Origin: Chloroflexota bacterium
GTDB taxonomy: Bacteria; Chloroflexota; Dehalococcoidia; Lucifugimonadales; VXLM01
Assembly: GCA_026713145.1 (NCBI GenBank)
Contig: JAPOPA010000248.1
Coordinates: forward strand, 1 to 47,476
Direction of reading: 5' to 3'
DNA: 47,476 bases
Shown here: positions 25,449 to 32,967 of the stretch, piece after piece
Position numbering within the stretch: the first letter of the stretch is position 1
Layout: each line of letters starts with the position of its first letter
The notes under the pieces: generated by a model
Database searches by the model: none
What the model was told of the DNA's origin: nothing
The model's input: the letters and a program-made list of their open reading frames with translations, nothing else
Program-made: the position numbers and the translations under genes

Positions 25449-26570
25449 TTGTCCAAAGGCCTCCCGGAACGGCTGACACCGTTGCCCAACGACGCACCGA
25501 AGTACGCCAAACCGCTCGACTCGTACCCCGTTCCGTGGCGCGCTTCTTCCACTTCGGTCGGAGACTCCGATTTCATCCTTCGGATCACCCTGGGCGACAT
25601 GCCCATCGACGACGCCTTCTGGATAGCCCTGCCCGCCGATATCTCGTCTCTGTCGCTTGGGGAACTGCTCAGCCGGGTGTTTCCGACCGATCCCTCGCTC
25701 CAACGGAACTTCCTTCAACGGCTCGACGTCAAAGGGAACCCCGACCTTCCCGACATGTACGACGCACTTGTCGAAATCTTCGCCCGCGCTGAGCTAGGCC
25801 TGTGCACCGTGGAGACGTACGTCAACTTCGGGCCGAAGCTCAACGACTCAGTAATAGTAGGTCAGCACCCGACGAAGGATGACACCCCGCCCGTGCTCGA
25901 TCTCGTCCTGGAGCAGCGATTCTCAGCCATCGACTACGCCGTCCACCGCGGTGACTTCGTCGATGAAGAGGAGGCGTTGGCGTGGATGCGTTCAAGAGTG
26001 CTCCTGTACTTCCTGGACTCGCCTGACTACGCACTTCTGCCGGACCCCGTTGACAATGCGGATGCCGCCCTGCTGCCCATCGCGCAGTCACTCGTCGAGG
26101 AAGGCCTGATAGACCAACCCGCCGCGTCAGAACCATTCGAGATCACTGAGCTGGGACACGAGACGATCCAAGAAATGACGGCAGAGGTCGAAAACGTGAT
26201 CGAACGTTACGAAGTCTTCGGGGACATTCACCATGACCCTGAGTTGAGCGAGTACGGCTTCGGCACGGGCGCGGGCATCGACCTGCGCTTACCCGTATAC
26301 GAAGCCGAGGCCATAAGCCCCGTCCGAGCCGTCTTTCTCGTTGAGTTCTATGACGGCGAAATCACCCGAATGACTGACGATTGGCGCACCGCCATCCACG
26401 CCCGAGAGTTCTTTGATGCGTTGCTCCTGCCCGTAGTCGAGCGCCCGCTCATCGACCCGAACGACCTCGACGAAGTCATCGACGCCGGATTCGCGTTCAT
26501 GGAGCAACTTGCCCGCGAAACATCCTTCGCCGACGAAGACGCGCAGTTGCGCCGGACCATCGACCGATAG
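25449..26570 (+). CDS. Uncharacterised soluble protein, about 373 aa
   Basis: Not recognised. Acidic, mostly helical, without signal peptide or membrane helix. Segments such as DSDFILRITLGDMPIDDAFW near the start and RAVFLVEFYDGEITRMTDDW late in the protein suggest alternating strands and helices. The start is uncertain: the frame opens at 25422, the first usable codon is TTG 25449 and TTG 25482 is an alternative; neither has a good ribosome site. It lies between the lipoprotein and a convergent DUF350 gene, with a family B repeat before it and a family D repeat directly after its stop. Confidence 0.65.
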   Translation: MSKGLPERLTPLPNDAPKYAKPLDSYPVPWRASSTSVGDSDFILRITLGDMPIDDAFWIALPADISSLSLGELLSRVFPTDPSLQRNFLQRLDVKGNPDLPDMYDALVEIFARAELGLCTVETYVNFGPKLNDSVIVGQHPTKDDTPPVLDLVLEQRFSAIDYAVHRGDFVDEEEALAWMRSRVLLYFLDSPDYALLPDPVDNADAALLPIAQSLVEEGLIDQPAASEPFEITELGHETIQEMTAEVENVIERYEVFGDIHHDPELSEYGFGTGAGIDLRLPVYEAEAISPVRAVFLVEFYDGEITRMTDDWRTAIHAREFFDALLLPVVERPLIDPNDLDEVIDAGFAFMEQLARETSFADEDAQLRRTIDR

Positions 26571-26580
26571 TTCTCACACC

Positions 26581-26614
26581 CGTTCGCCCTGAGCCGGTCG
26601 CAGGGCACACGACG
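26581..26614. repeat. Family D palindrome (CGTTCGCCCTGAGCnnGTCGnAGGGC)
   Basis: GCCCTG (26586-26591) and CAGGGC (26601-26606) are inverted around 9 bases inside CGTTCGCCCTGAGCCGGTCG. Members of this family also stand at 27623, 37797 and, in reverse orientation, 43218. It lies 10 bases after one stop codon and 34 bases before the convergent one, so it may help end both transcripts. Confidence 0.65.
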
Positions 26615-26647
26615 AATGGAGCTTATGGCCTTCGCAGCACCCCTTTG

Positions 26648-27571
26648 CTAGATCGCGAAGAAGAGCACCAGCGACGCGCTGATCACAATCCCACCAACGA
26701 CGAACGCCACGCCGACGTTTCGATCGCGAGCCAACTCGTCCGCGACCTTGACCTTCGGGAATATTGCCTGGTCGATGATCCATCGGACAACCATGAGGAG
26801 CACGAACCCGATCACGGCGAACGTGGCGAATGAGATAAGACTCTCGCTCCACCCGACGAACTCGCCCGTTACCGCCTTGAAGATCACGATCGAGATTGCT
26901 ATCAGGTTCGCCGCCATGGCGACCCCCACGGCGACGTTGTCCTTCTCGATCTCATCGTGGATGTCGTAAGGAGTGATGACCTGGTAGAACAGCGCGTAGA
27001 GAATGAGCACGACCATGCCTAGCAGGAAGAAGGCGACCGAGCGGATGATCTCGTCCAGAATGCTCGGCGCAACCGCTCCAAGCGGAGAGACCTCGTACCC
27101 GGCCAGCGACGACGCGATCACAAGGGCCACCGCTATGTAGACCGCAAACTCTACGGCGCCGGTCCCCGCATTCTGGTCCTCGATGACCTCCTTCTCGACG
27201 TTAAACTTGAACAGCACCAGGCGGTCCACCAGGAATCGCGTCAGATTCAGCACCGCTATCGCTCCGAGTGAGTAGAGGAAGACCTCCAGCACGTCGTACC
27301 CGAAGTCGGCGTCGAACTGCCACTGGAACTCTTCGCCTGAGGCGAACGGCGTGTACAACACCGCGACGAACACGATTATCACACCGAGGAAATACCCGGT
27401 GATGCTCAGGCCGAGAGCCGTGTTGTCCTTCTCGCCGAGTTGATCGCCAACGTGGTACGGAGTGACGAGGTCGAGAATCCACTTGGCGATGTACAGGACA
27501 ACTATGCCAAGCGCAACGTACACAAGCCCGCGTGGGAAGTATTCGAGAGTCTCTATGAAGGTATCAACCAT
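26648..27571 (-). CDS. DUF350-family membrane protein (YjfL-like), duplicated
   Basis: 307-aa integral membrane protein with about eight helices in repeated units. The repeats are visible as VTPYHVGDQLGEKDNTALGL (about 36-55) and VITPYDIHDEIEKDNVAVGV, each introducing a further helix pair, and the last pair ends VADELARDRNVGVAFVVGG. The acidic ExDN motif between helices is the family hallmark. DUF350 proteins are of unknown function but recur beside DUF4178, polyamine-related enzymes and ion channels, as seen here. ATG 27571 has GGGAGAAG upstream. A -35/-10 pair lies at 27615-27644, so it may also be transcribed apart from the DUF4178 gene. Confidence 0.85.
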   Translation of the reverse strand: MVDTFIETLEYFPRGLVYVALGIVVLYIAKWILDLVTPYHVGDQLGEKDNTALGLSITGYFLGVIIVFVAVLYTPFASGEEFQWQFDADFGYDVLEVFLYSLGAIAVLNLTRFLVDRLVLFKFNVEKEVIEDQNAGTGAVEFAVYIAVALVIASSLAGYEVSPLGAVAPSILDEIIRSVAFFLLGMVVLILYALFYQVITPYDIHDEIEKDNVAVGVAMAANLIAISIVIFKAVTGEFVGWSESLISFATFAVIGFVLLMVVRWIIDQAIFPKVKVADELARDRNVGVAFVVGGIVISASLVLFFAI

Positions 27572-27614
27572 GGTTCTTCTCCCTCAGAACGAATCCGACG
27601 AGGTGATTATGGCC

Positions 27615-27644
27615 ACTATACTCCGTTCACCCTGAGCTTGTCGA
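27615..27644 (-). promoter_or_regulatory. Promoter candidate for DUF350 gene, -35 inside a family D repeat
   Basis: On the minus strand TCGACA (27639-27644), 18-base spacer, TATAGT (27615-27620). The -35 hexamer is part of the GAGCTTGTCGAAGG repeat, so the dispersed palindrome appears to supply promoter sequence. Confidence 0.4.
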
Positions 27645-27651
27645 AGGCCGG
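27623..27651. repeat. Family D palindrome
   Basis: CCGTTCACCCTGAGCTTGTCGAAGGCCGG, ending directly at the stop codon of the DUF4178 gene. It is the closest of the four copies to the widespread CCTGAGCnTGTCGAAGG element. Confidence 0.65.
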
Positions 27652-28224
27652 TTACTGCTTGTACACCGTAATACTGTCCGGTGCTACCACGCTGCTGAAA
27701 TAGCACTCGTACGGCCGGTCGCTGAACTTGTCGATAGACAGGATCGTGCTCTCGTCAGAGCTCATCAGGTCCCACGTATAATACCCGATCCCGTCCCCCT
27801 GCCCACCCTCGAAGAAGAAGGCCTCTCCGCTGTTGAGGTAGTAGAAGTCGCGTCCCTCATACGTGAAGTAGTTGCTCAGAGAGTGCTCCTCGTCCACCTG
27901 GGCAAGGTCCTCGCGCGTGAGGTTGAGGGCTTCAAGCGGAACCGGCTCGTTGTCGTTGGTGACCGAGGTGAAGAGCTGCCCGCCGTCGTTCGACCAGTAC
28001 ACCCACAGCTTGCGGTCGCCGTCGCCTGCCACCAACTCGTACCACGTGCTGTAGCTGGTCGCGTACCGGTGCTTGGCCTCGATGAGGTAGTACCCGCCGT
28101 CGTACTCCACATCAAACCCGATGATCGTGAACACGTCGCCCAACACCGCGTCCTTGACGCTCTCCGCGAGGGCGGTAGTACCGGTGGGCTTCTTCTTCTT
28201 GCGCCCGAACAGCGACTTGATCAC
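27652..28224 (-). CDS. DUF4178 domain protein
   Basis: 190-aa cytosolic protein. The N-terminus is basic (IKSLFGRKKKKPTGTT), then a beta-rich domain of about 130 residues with DVFTIIGFDVEYDGGYYLIE, SYSTWYELVAGDGDRKLWVYW and FYYLNSGEAFFFEGG, the usual DUF4178 pattern. GTG 28224 is preferred: AAGGAG stands 5 bases before it, and the promoter at 28249-28277 would start the mRNA near 28242. The longer frame to 28473 is not supported. Partner of the DUF350 gene downstream. Known neighbourhoods link this domain to PspA/YjfL-type envelope-stress clusters and to polyamine synthases; the molecular role is unknown. Confidence 0.85.
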   Translation of the reverse strand: MIKSLFGRKKKKPTGTTALAESVKDAVLGDVFTIIGFDVEYDGGYYLIEAKHRYATSYSTWYELVAGDGDRKLWVYWSNDGGQLFTSVTNDNEPVPLEALNLTREDLAQVDEEHSLSNYFTYEGRDFYYLNSGEAFFFEGGQGDGIGYYTWDLMSSDESTILSIDKFSDRPYECYFSSVVAPDSITVYKQ

Positions 28225-28248
28225 GCCTGCTCCTTCATACCGGTTGCC

Positions 28249-28277
28249 ATTGTAGATTCGGGCAATACTCAGGTCAA
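28249..28277 (-). promoter_or_regulatory. Strong sigma-70-like promoter of the DUF4178-DUF350 pair
   Basis: On the minus strand TTGACC (28272-28277), 17-base spacer, TACAAT (28249-28254): 5 of 6 matches in each hexamer. Start near 28242 leaves an 18-nt leader with AAGGAG, which decides the GTG 28224 start. Confidence 0.65.
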
Positions 28278-28301
28278 CTGAGACATGAAGCCCTTCGCGC
28301 A

Positions 28302-28337
28302 CCCCTCCTCCGTCCTGGAAGAGGGTTGAGGTGAGGG
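28302..28337. repeat. Family E element (CCTCCTCC ... GGAAGAGG, GAGGTGAGGG)
   Basis: An imperfect inverted repeat CCCTCCTCCgtcctGGAAGAGGG followed by TTGAGGTGAGGG. The tail matches the GGTGAGGG tail of the left-end element at 127-172. It lies between the two divergent promoters. Confidence 0.45.
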
Positions 28338-28399
28338 TAAGAGACCCAGCGACGCTCCGTCTGCGACTCTCTAGGCGACCTCGGCGGCTAAGCGAACTG

Positions 28400-28428
28400 T
28401 TGACGCTTCCCCCGTTCCCTGCTACCTT
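28400..28428 (+). promoter_or_regulatory. Sigma-70-like promoter of the decarboxylase operon, predicting a leaderless mRNA
   Basis: TTGACG (28400-28405), 17-base spacer, TACCTT (28423-28428). With the usual 6-base discriminator, transcription starts at 28435, which is the A of the decarboxylase ATG. No ribosome site stands upstream of that ATG, in agreement. Confidence 0.55.
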
Positions 28429-28434
28429 CGCCCA

Positions 28435-29577
28435 ATGGTAGAAGCTCCCGCACTGAACAAGGCGGCCACCCACCCCGCGTTTGCGGTCCCGCGTACGCCG
28501 TCATTCGTCTTCGCCGCCGCCGCCATGCGCCGCACCGCGTCGGGCATTCGCACTGCCTCACGCAGCGCCGGCTGCACCCTCCTTTACTCGGTCAAAGCGA
28601 ACGCCGTGCCAGGAGTCCTGACCGCCCTCGCCCCATTCATCGACGGCTTCGGCGTCAGTTCTCTTGTCGAGGCGAAGAAAGCCCGGAACGCGCTTGGAGA
28701 TTCCGGCCTACTCCACCTCTGCACGGTCGCGGTTCCGCCTAAAGATGCCAGCGAACTGGCGAACATCTGCGACTACGCGACCTTCAACTCGCTCGCCCAG
28801 CTTCAACGTTGGGGCCCTCTGTTCGCCGAGCGCACCTCAATCGGCCTGCGCGTAAATCCTGGACACTCCTTCCTCGACGACCACAGGTACGATCCATGCC
28901 GCCCGCACACCAAGCTTGGTATCTCTCTGGACGACCTCGCGGCCTCAGCCGACCGTATTGCCCCGCTGGTCGACGGCCTCCACGTCCACTCCAACTGCGA
29001 CTCGACCAATCTCGGCGAACTGCTTGAGACGGTCCGCCTCCTCGACTCGCGCATCGGCCACCTCCTATCGCAAGTCAAATGGGTCAATCTCGGTGGCGGC
29101 TACCTTTTCGACGAGGGCACGGACCTCGATCCGCTAAAGAAAGCCGCAGGTCTCATTCGAGACCGGCACGGAGCCGAGGTTATCATCGAGCCCGGAGCGG
29201 CCTTCGTGCGAGACAGCGGCTACATCGTCGCTTCGGTCCTCGACCTATTTGACAGCGACGGCAAGGCGGTCGCAGTGCTCGATACGACGGTGAATCACAT
29301 GCCCGAGGTGTTCGAGTACCAGTACTGCCCCGATGTTCTTGGCCACAGCGACTCAGGAGCCTATGAGTACGTTCTCGCGGGCATGTCTTGCTTGGCGGGC
29401 GACGTCTTCGGCGATTACCGCTTTGACGATCCGCTGCAAGTCGGCTCACGCGTCGTGTTCACGAATGCCGGCGCATATACCCTCGTCAAGGCGAACACCT
29501 TCAACGGCATTGCCCTTCCTTCGGTTTACGAGCTCAGCGACGAAGGACGCTTCGTCGAAATGGAGGGCACGCCGTGA
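28435..29577 (+). CDS. Carboxynorspermidine-decarboxylase-like PLP enzyme (fold type III)
   Basis: 380 aa, alanine-racemase/ODC fold, closest in pattern to NspC. The PLP lysine is in LLYSVKANAVPGVL (Lys54); HVHSNCDST, WVNLGGGYLF and IIEPGAAFV contact the cofactor; AGMSCLAGDVFGDY carries the second-subunit catalytic Cys319; the end has FTNAGAYTLVKANTFNG. NspC decarboxylates carboxynorspermidine or carboxyspermidine. No carboxynorspermidine dehydrogenase is seen near, so the true substrate may be another amino acid or polyamine precursor. It is the first gene of a four-gene unit joined by 4-bp overlaps and seems to be read from a leaderless transcript. Confidence 0.85.
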   Translation: MVEAPALNKAATHPAFAVPRTPSFVFAAAAMRRTASGIRTASRSAGCTLLYSVKANAVPGVLTALAPFIDGFGVSSLVEAKKARNALGDSGLLHLCTVAVPPKDASELANICDYATFNSLAQLQRWGPLFAERTSIGLRVNPGHSFLDDHRYDPCRPHTKLGISLDDLAASADRIAPLVDGLHVHSNCDSTNLGELLETVRLLDSRIGHLLSQVKWVNLGGGYLFDEGTDLDPLKKAAGLIRDRHGAEVIIEPGAAFVRDSGYIVASVLDLFDSDGKAVAVLDTTVNHMPEVFEYQYCPDVLGHSDSGAYEYVLAGMSCLAGDVFGDYRFDDPLQVGSRVVFTNAGAYTLVKANTFNGIALPSVYELSDEGRFVEMEGTP

Positions 29578-30932
29578 GGCTCTTCGAGCGCGACCACACG
29601 CATCCCGCGACGAACGAACGGATCGGTTCGCTCGCTGACATCGGCCGGATGATCGATAACCTACTCGGTCCCGACCAGACGCCGATACGGTTCGCCGTAA
29701 CAGGTTCGTCACGGGATAGCTACCGGTATGAGATCGGGATCCTGGAAGGCACGGTTCCGTCCGGCCCCTCCATGTTCGACCTCCATCCTCGACTCGACGA
29801 GAACACGAGCGCCTTCAACGCCGTGCTCATCGTGCCGACGGGCATCGGTGCGGAGATAGGCGGACACGCCGGTGACGCAACCCCCGTCGCCCGTCTGCTG
29901 GCCTCCGTCTGCGATACCCTCATCACCCACCCGAACGTTGTCAATGCCTCCGACCTGAACGAGATGCCCCCAAACGGACTCTACGTCGAGGGCAGTCTTC
30001 TGAGCCGATTCCTCATGGGCGCAATCGGCCTCCGACCCGTCAGATCGAACCGCGTACTCGTCATAATCGACGCCCACCCGAATGAGCGATTTGCGCGGGC
30101 AACGGTCAACGCCGTCAACGCCGCGCGGTCGACCTACGGACTAAAGTGTCCGCGTGTCGTCGTCCTTGATCCCGCGCTGCCAGTTCGCGGCGAGTACACT
30201 CAGTCAGGCCGCGCCGCGGGAACGGTTGGCGATCTGGAGCGGGTGTTCAATGTACTCGATACCTACAGAGGTGAGTACGACGCCGTCGCCCTCTCAACTC
30301 TCGTCGACGTTGATATTCCCCACGAGAGCTACTTCTCCTCAAGGGGCGAGCTCGTCAACCCCTGGGGCGGCGTCGAGGCGATGCTGACACATGCCATATC
30401 GACCCTCTATAACGTGCCCTCTGCCCACGCCCCGATGATGGAGTCGACAGAGGTCGCCAACATCGACCCCGGCGTCGTAGACCCCCGCATGGCCGCGGAG
30501 GTCATTTCCCTCACGTTCCTGCAGTCGGTCCTCAAGGGAATGCACGCATCACCGAGAATTGTCACCGGGCCCGCCGAGATGTCCCAATCCGACACCCTCA
30601 CGGCAAGAGACGTGTCCTGCCTCGTCATCCCTGACGGGTGCATCGGCCTGCCGACCCTGGCCGCCCTCGAACAGGGCATTCCGGTCATCGCCGTGCGCGA
30701 AAATCGCAGCCTCATGAAAAACGACCTCACCCGGCTGCCATGGGCCGCCGACCAGCTCCACGTCGTCGACAACTACTGGGAGGCAGTCGGCCTGATGGCC
30801 GCCCTGAAGGAGGGTATGTCTCCGGGCTCCGTGCGACGACCCCTGAGAGACGTGCGGATCGAGCGCTCCCCCGCGACCAAATGGTCCGGTGTCGGGCTTC
30901 CGACCCCTCCTCGTGGCGCCTCAGAGCAATGA
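29574..30932 (+). CDS. DUF3326 domain protein, 452 aa
   Basis: The recognisable core runs from about residue 85 to 400 and includes VPTGIGAEIGGHAGDATPVA, then TLITHPNVVNASDLNEMPPN, YVEGSLLSRFLMG and a late VIPDGCIGLPTLAALEQGIP. This is the DUF3326 pattern, whose function is unknown; conserved His, Asp, Asn and Glu residues suggest an enzyme. About 80 residues precede the core. GTG 29574 overlaps the decarboxylase stop (GTGA). Found here between a decarboxylase and an adenylate-forming enzyme, which implies a step in the same small-molecule route; that is inference. Confidence 0.85.
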   Translation: MRLFERDHTHPATNERIGSLADIGRMIDNLLGPDQTPIRFAVTGSSRDSYRYEIGILEGTVPSGPSMFDLHPRLDENTSAFNAVLIVPTGIGAEIGGHAGDATPVARLLASVCDTLITHPNVVNASDLNEMPPNGLYVEGSLLSRFLMGAIGLRPVRSNRVLVIIDAHPNERFARATVNAVNAARSTYGLKCPRVVVLDPALPVRGEYTQSGRAAGTVGDLERVFNVLDTYRGEYDAVALSTLVDVDIPHESYFSSRGELVNPWGGVEAMLTHAISTLYNVPSAHAPMMESTEVANIDPGVVDPRMAAEVISLTFLQSVLKGMHASPRIVTGPAEMSQSDTLTARDVSCLVIPDGCIGLPTLAALEQGIPVIAVRENRSLMKNDLTRLPWAADQLHVVDNYWEAVGLMAALKEGMSPGSVRRPLRDVRIERSPATKWSGVGLPTPPRGASEQ

Positions 30933-32209
30933 CAACCGCGATACGCGATGCGCGGCTGCTCCATGGATCCGACCCGGCCACGAGGCTGAAGCTGGGGCCG
31001 GCGCTCCGGTACGCCTACGCCACCTTCTCGACCTACCGCGATCAATTTGAGAGCGCAGGGGTCGGGGCCGACGCGCTTTCCCGAGACGACCCTCTACATG
31101 TCCTCGAACGCCTGCCCCTCATCTCCGCCGACACGCTGGCGAAAGTAAGCAAAGAAAGCCTCTCGGCCGTCGACACAATCGTCGACATGGAGACCTCATC
31201 TGGCACCACAGGTGCCCGCAAGAAACGTTTCATTTCGTATGAGGACGACCAAAACGATCATGAATTCATGGCCGAGCTGTTCCGGGTGGCGGGCATCACC
31301 GCGCGCGACCGCGTCGCCTGCCTCGATACCGACCCCGTATACCTCATGGTCTCCTTCGCCCGCGCCCTCGACCTCCTCGGTGTCGACGAGTCCTACGTCT
31401 ATTCCGTCGGGCGTGACCAGGGTCAAACGCTCGACACGCTGGTGCGACTCGACCCCACCGCGATCTTCGCCGTGCCCTCCATGTTCGAGCGGTGCTGGCC
31501 ATCACTCCGGCGGCTCTACGATACTGAAGGACGCGGCAGCCTGAACAAGGTCGTCTTCCTAGGCGAGCGCGTCCCCGACCAGCTTAGGTCGGAATTGGAG
31601 TCCATGCAAAACATCGAGGTATACAGCTACTACGGCGCGGCGGAGACCTCGTCCCTGGGTATCGAATGCTCGGCCCATGCGGGCATCCACCTCTACACCG
31701 ACCGAAATTTCTTCGAGCTTGGACCTTCCGAGCGCGGGGGATCGGACGGGCAGCTTGTGGTCACCAGCCTCGCGCAGAAGACCGTCCCCCTCGTGCGGTA
31801 CGCCCTCGGCGACGAGGTCGTGCTTCTCCCCGGCGACTGCCCATGCGGCCTGCCGCACCCGCGAGTCGACGTGCTCGGTCGAGCAGGGGACAGCTTCGCC
31901 ATTCTAGGCTCCAAGTTCCACTACGATTCGCTCCTCCGTTCGGTCTACAGGAAGCTCGAGGAGGTCGGGTACATGCAGGTTGTCCTCACGACCGACGCTC
32001 TAGACGCCCTCACGGTCCTCCTCCCCAACGAAATACGCCCCCACGAAAAGCGCGTGAAGGACTCGGTCCTCTCAGACCAGCTTGAATTGGAGTTCCTCAT
32101 CACCAGCAAGCTCGCGTCCCTGCGGTTCGACTACGTGGACGAGTCCTACTTCACCGCCTCGCGAAAGATGAAGCTGGTCGACGACCGGAGAGAGAGGGCG
32201 TCGCCATGA
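30929..32209 (+). CDS. Adenylate-forming enzyme, PaaK/LuxE-like
   Basis: 426 aa, ANL superfamily. The phosphate loop is METSSGTTGARKKRF (90-99 core); the adenine motif is YSYYGAAETSSLG (YYGAAET 234-240); LVRYALGDEVVLLPGDCPCG holds the RYxxGD hinge motif and two Cys of the PaaK type, and VLGRAGDSFAILGSKFHY begins the C-terminal lid. Such enzymes activate an aryl or acyl carboxylate as AMP ester for transfer to CoA, a protein or an amine. ATG 30929 overlaps the DUF3326 stop (ATGA). In this operon it could activate the acid that is joined to the decarboxylation product. Confidence 0.87.
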   Translation: MTTAIRDARLLHGSDPATRLKLGPALRYAYATFSTYRDQFESAGVGADALSRDDPLHVLERLPLISADTLAKVSKESLSAVDTIVDMETSSGTTGARKKRFISYEDDQNDHEFMAELFRVAGITARDRVACLDTDPVYLMVSFARALDLLGVDESYVYSVGRDQGQTLDTLVRLDPTAIFAVPSMFERCWPSLRRLYDTEGRGSLNKVVFLGERVPDQLRSELESMQNIEVYSYYGAAETSSLGIECSAHAGIHLYTDRNFFELGPSERGGSDGQLVVTSLAQKTVPLVRYALGDEVVLLPGDCPCGLPHPRVDVLGRAGDSFAILGSKFHYDSLLRSVYRKLEEVGYMQVVLTTDALDALTVLLPNEIRPHEKRVKDSVLSDQLELEFLITSKLASLRFDYVDESYFTASRKMKLVDDRRERASP

Positions 32210-32721
32210 CGCAGGTCTTCTTCATCGCCCTCGCCATCCTCAGCGGAGCGGGTATCTCCATGCAGGCGGGTATGCTCGGCGCCATCGGCACGGCGCGCAC
32301 CCCCGCGGCCGCAGTGTGGATATCCCTCCTCGCAACGGTCGTCGGCCTCGCCTCATTCGTAATTTTCCGTACCGCCTCCTCATCCATCGGCCTCCCCCCG
32401 CCGTTCGACCGCCCGTACATCATGATTGCCTTCGCAATCGCCGCAACCGTCGCGCTGGCCTTCTCCGCCAGGGACCTGGAGTGGTACTACGTCCTCACCG
32501 GACTCATGCCGATACCCTTCCTCGTAGGCGCGGGCTTCCTCGCGCCCCGCCTCGGCGTCGGACTCTTCATCTCCGCCGCCATCGCCGGTCAGCTGACCGC
32601 TGCCGTCCTCCTCGATCATATAGGAGCGTTCGGCGGCAACATCATCCGCGCCGACTACATCCGCCTACTCGGCATCGCCGCCCTTATGACCGGGGTCGTC
32701 CTCATTCGAGGCTTTAACTAG
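32206..32721 (+). CDS. YdcZ-like (DUF606, DMT superfamily) small permease
   Basis: 171-aa membrane protein of about five helices. The N-terminus ALAILSGAGISMQAGMLGAI and the later VGLFISAAIAGQLTAAVLLDH followed by IGAFG are typical of the DUF606 half-size permeases. These act as dimers or pairs. ATG 32206 overlaps the ligase stop (ATGA). As last gene of the four-gene unit it is the likely exporter, or importer, of the pathway product. Only one half-size gene is present, so it should homodimerise. Confidence 0.85.
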   Translation: MTQVFFIALAILSGAGISMQAGMLGAIGTARTPAAAVWISLLATVVGLASFVIFRTASSSIGLPPPFDRPYIMIAFAIAATVALAFSARDLEWYYVLTGLMPIPFLVGAGFLAPRLGVGLFISAAIAGQLTAAVLLDHIGAFGGNIIRADYIRLLGIAALMTGVVLIRGFN

Positions 32722-32967
32722 GGTGCTCTCGGTTCCTTATGTTTTGACTGACCGCCCGATAAGCTTTCGAGGCTGTCACAAGTCACCACTGCATTTCCGA
32801 GAATCTCTGAACTAGGAAGTCACACCACATGATTACTTTGTGAGCACGAGTCTACCAAGATTGTGTACGATATCTGCTTCCTGTCTCGTGACAGCGTTAC
32901 ATAGGTGCAGCGACGATTCGGCCGCGAGCCTTGGTAGCACCGAGTGAAATCTACGAGGAGGTTAGAT

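Noticed and set aside
28225..28473. Longer N-terminus of the DUF4178 protein (83 extra residues).
   Set aside because: It would cross the TTGACC-N17-TACAAT promoter and a repeat; GTG 28224 has a proper ribosome site.
32842..32855. 14-base match GAGCACGAGTCTAC to the start of the histidine phosphatase gene (13228-13241), as a possible decayed second copy.
   Set aside because: The translated frame meets a stop after six residues and similarity does not extend. In a window of this size several 14-base matches are expected by chance.
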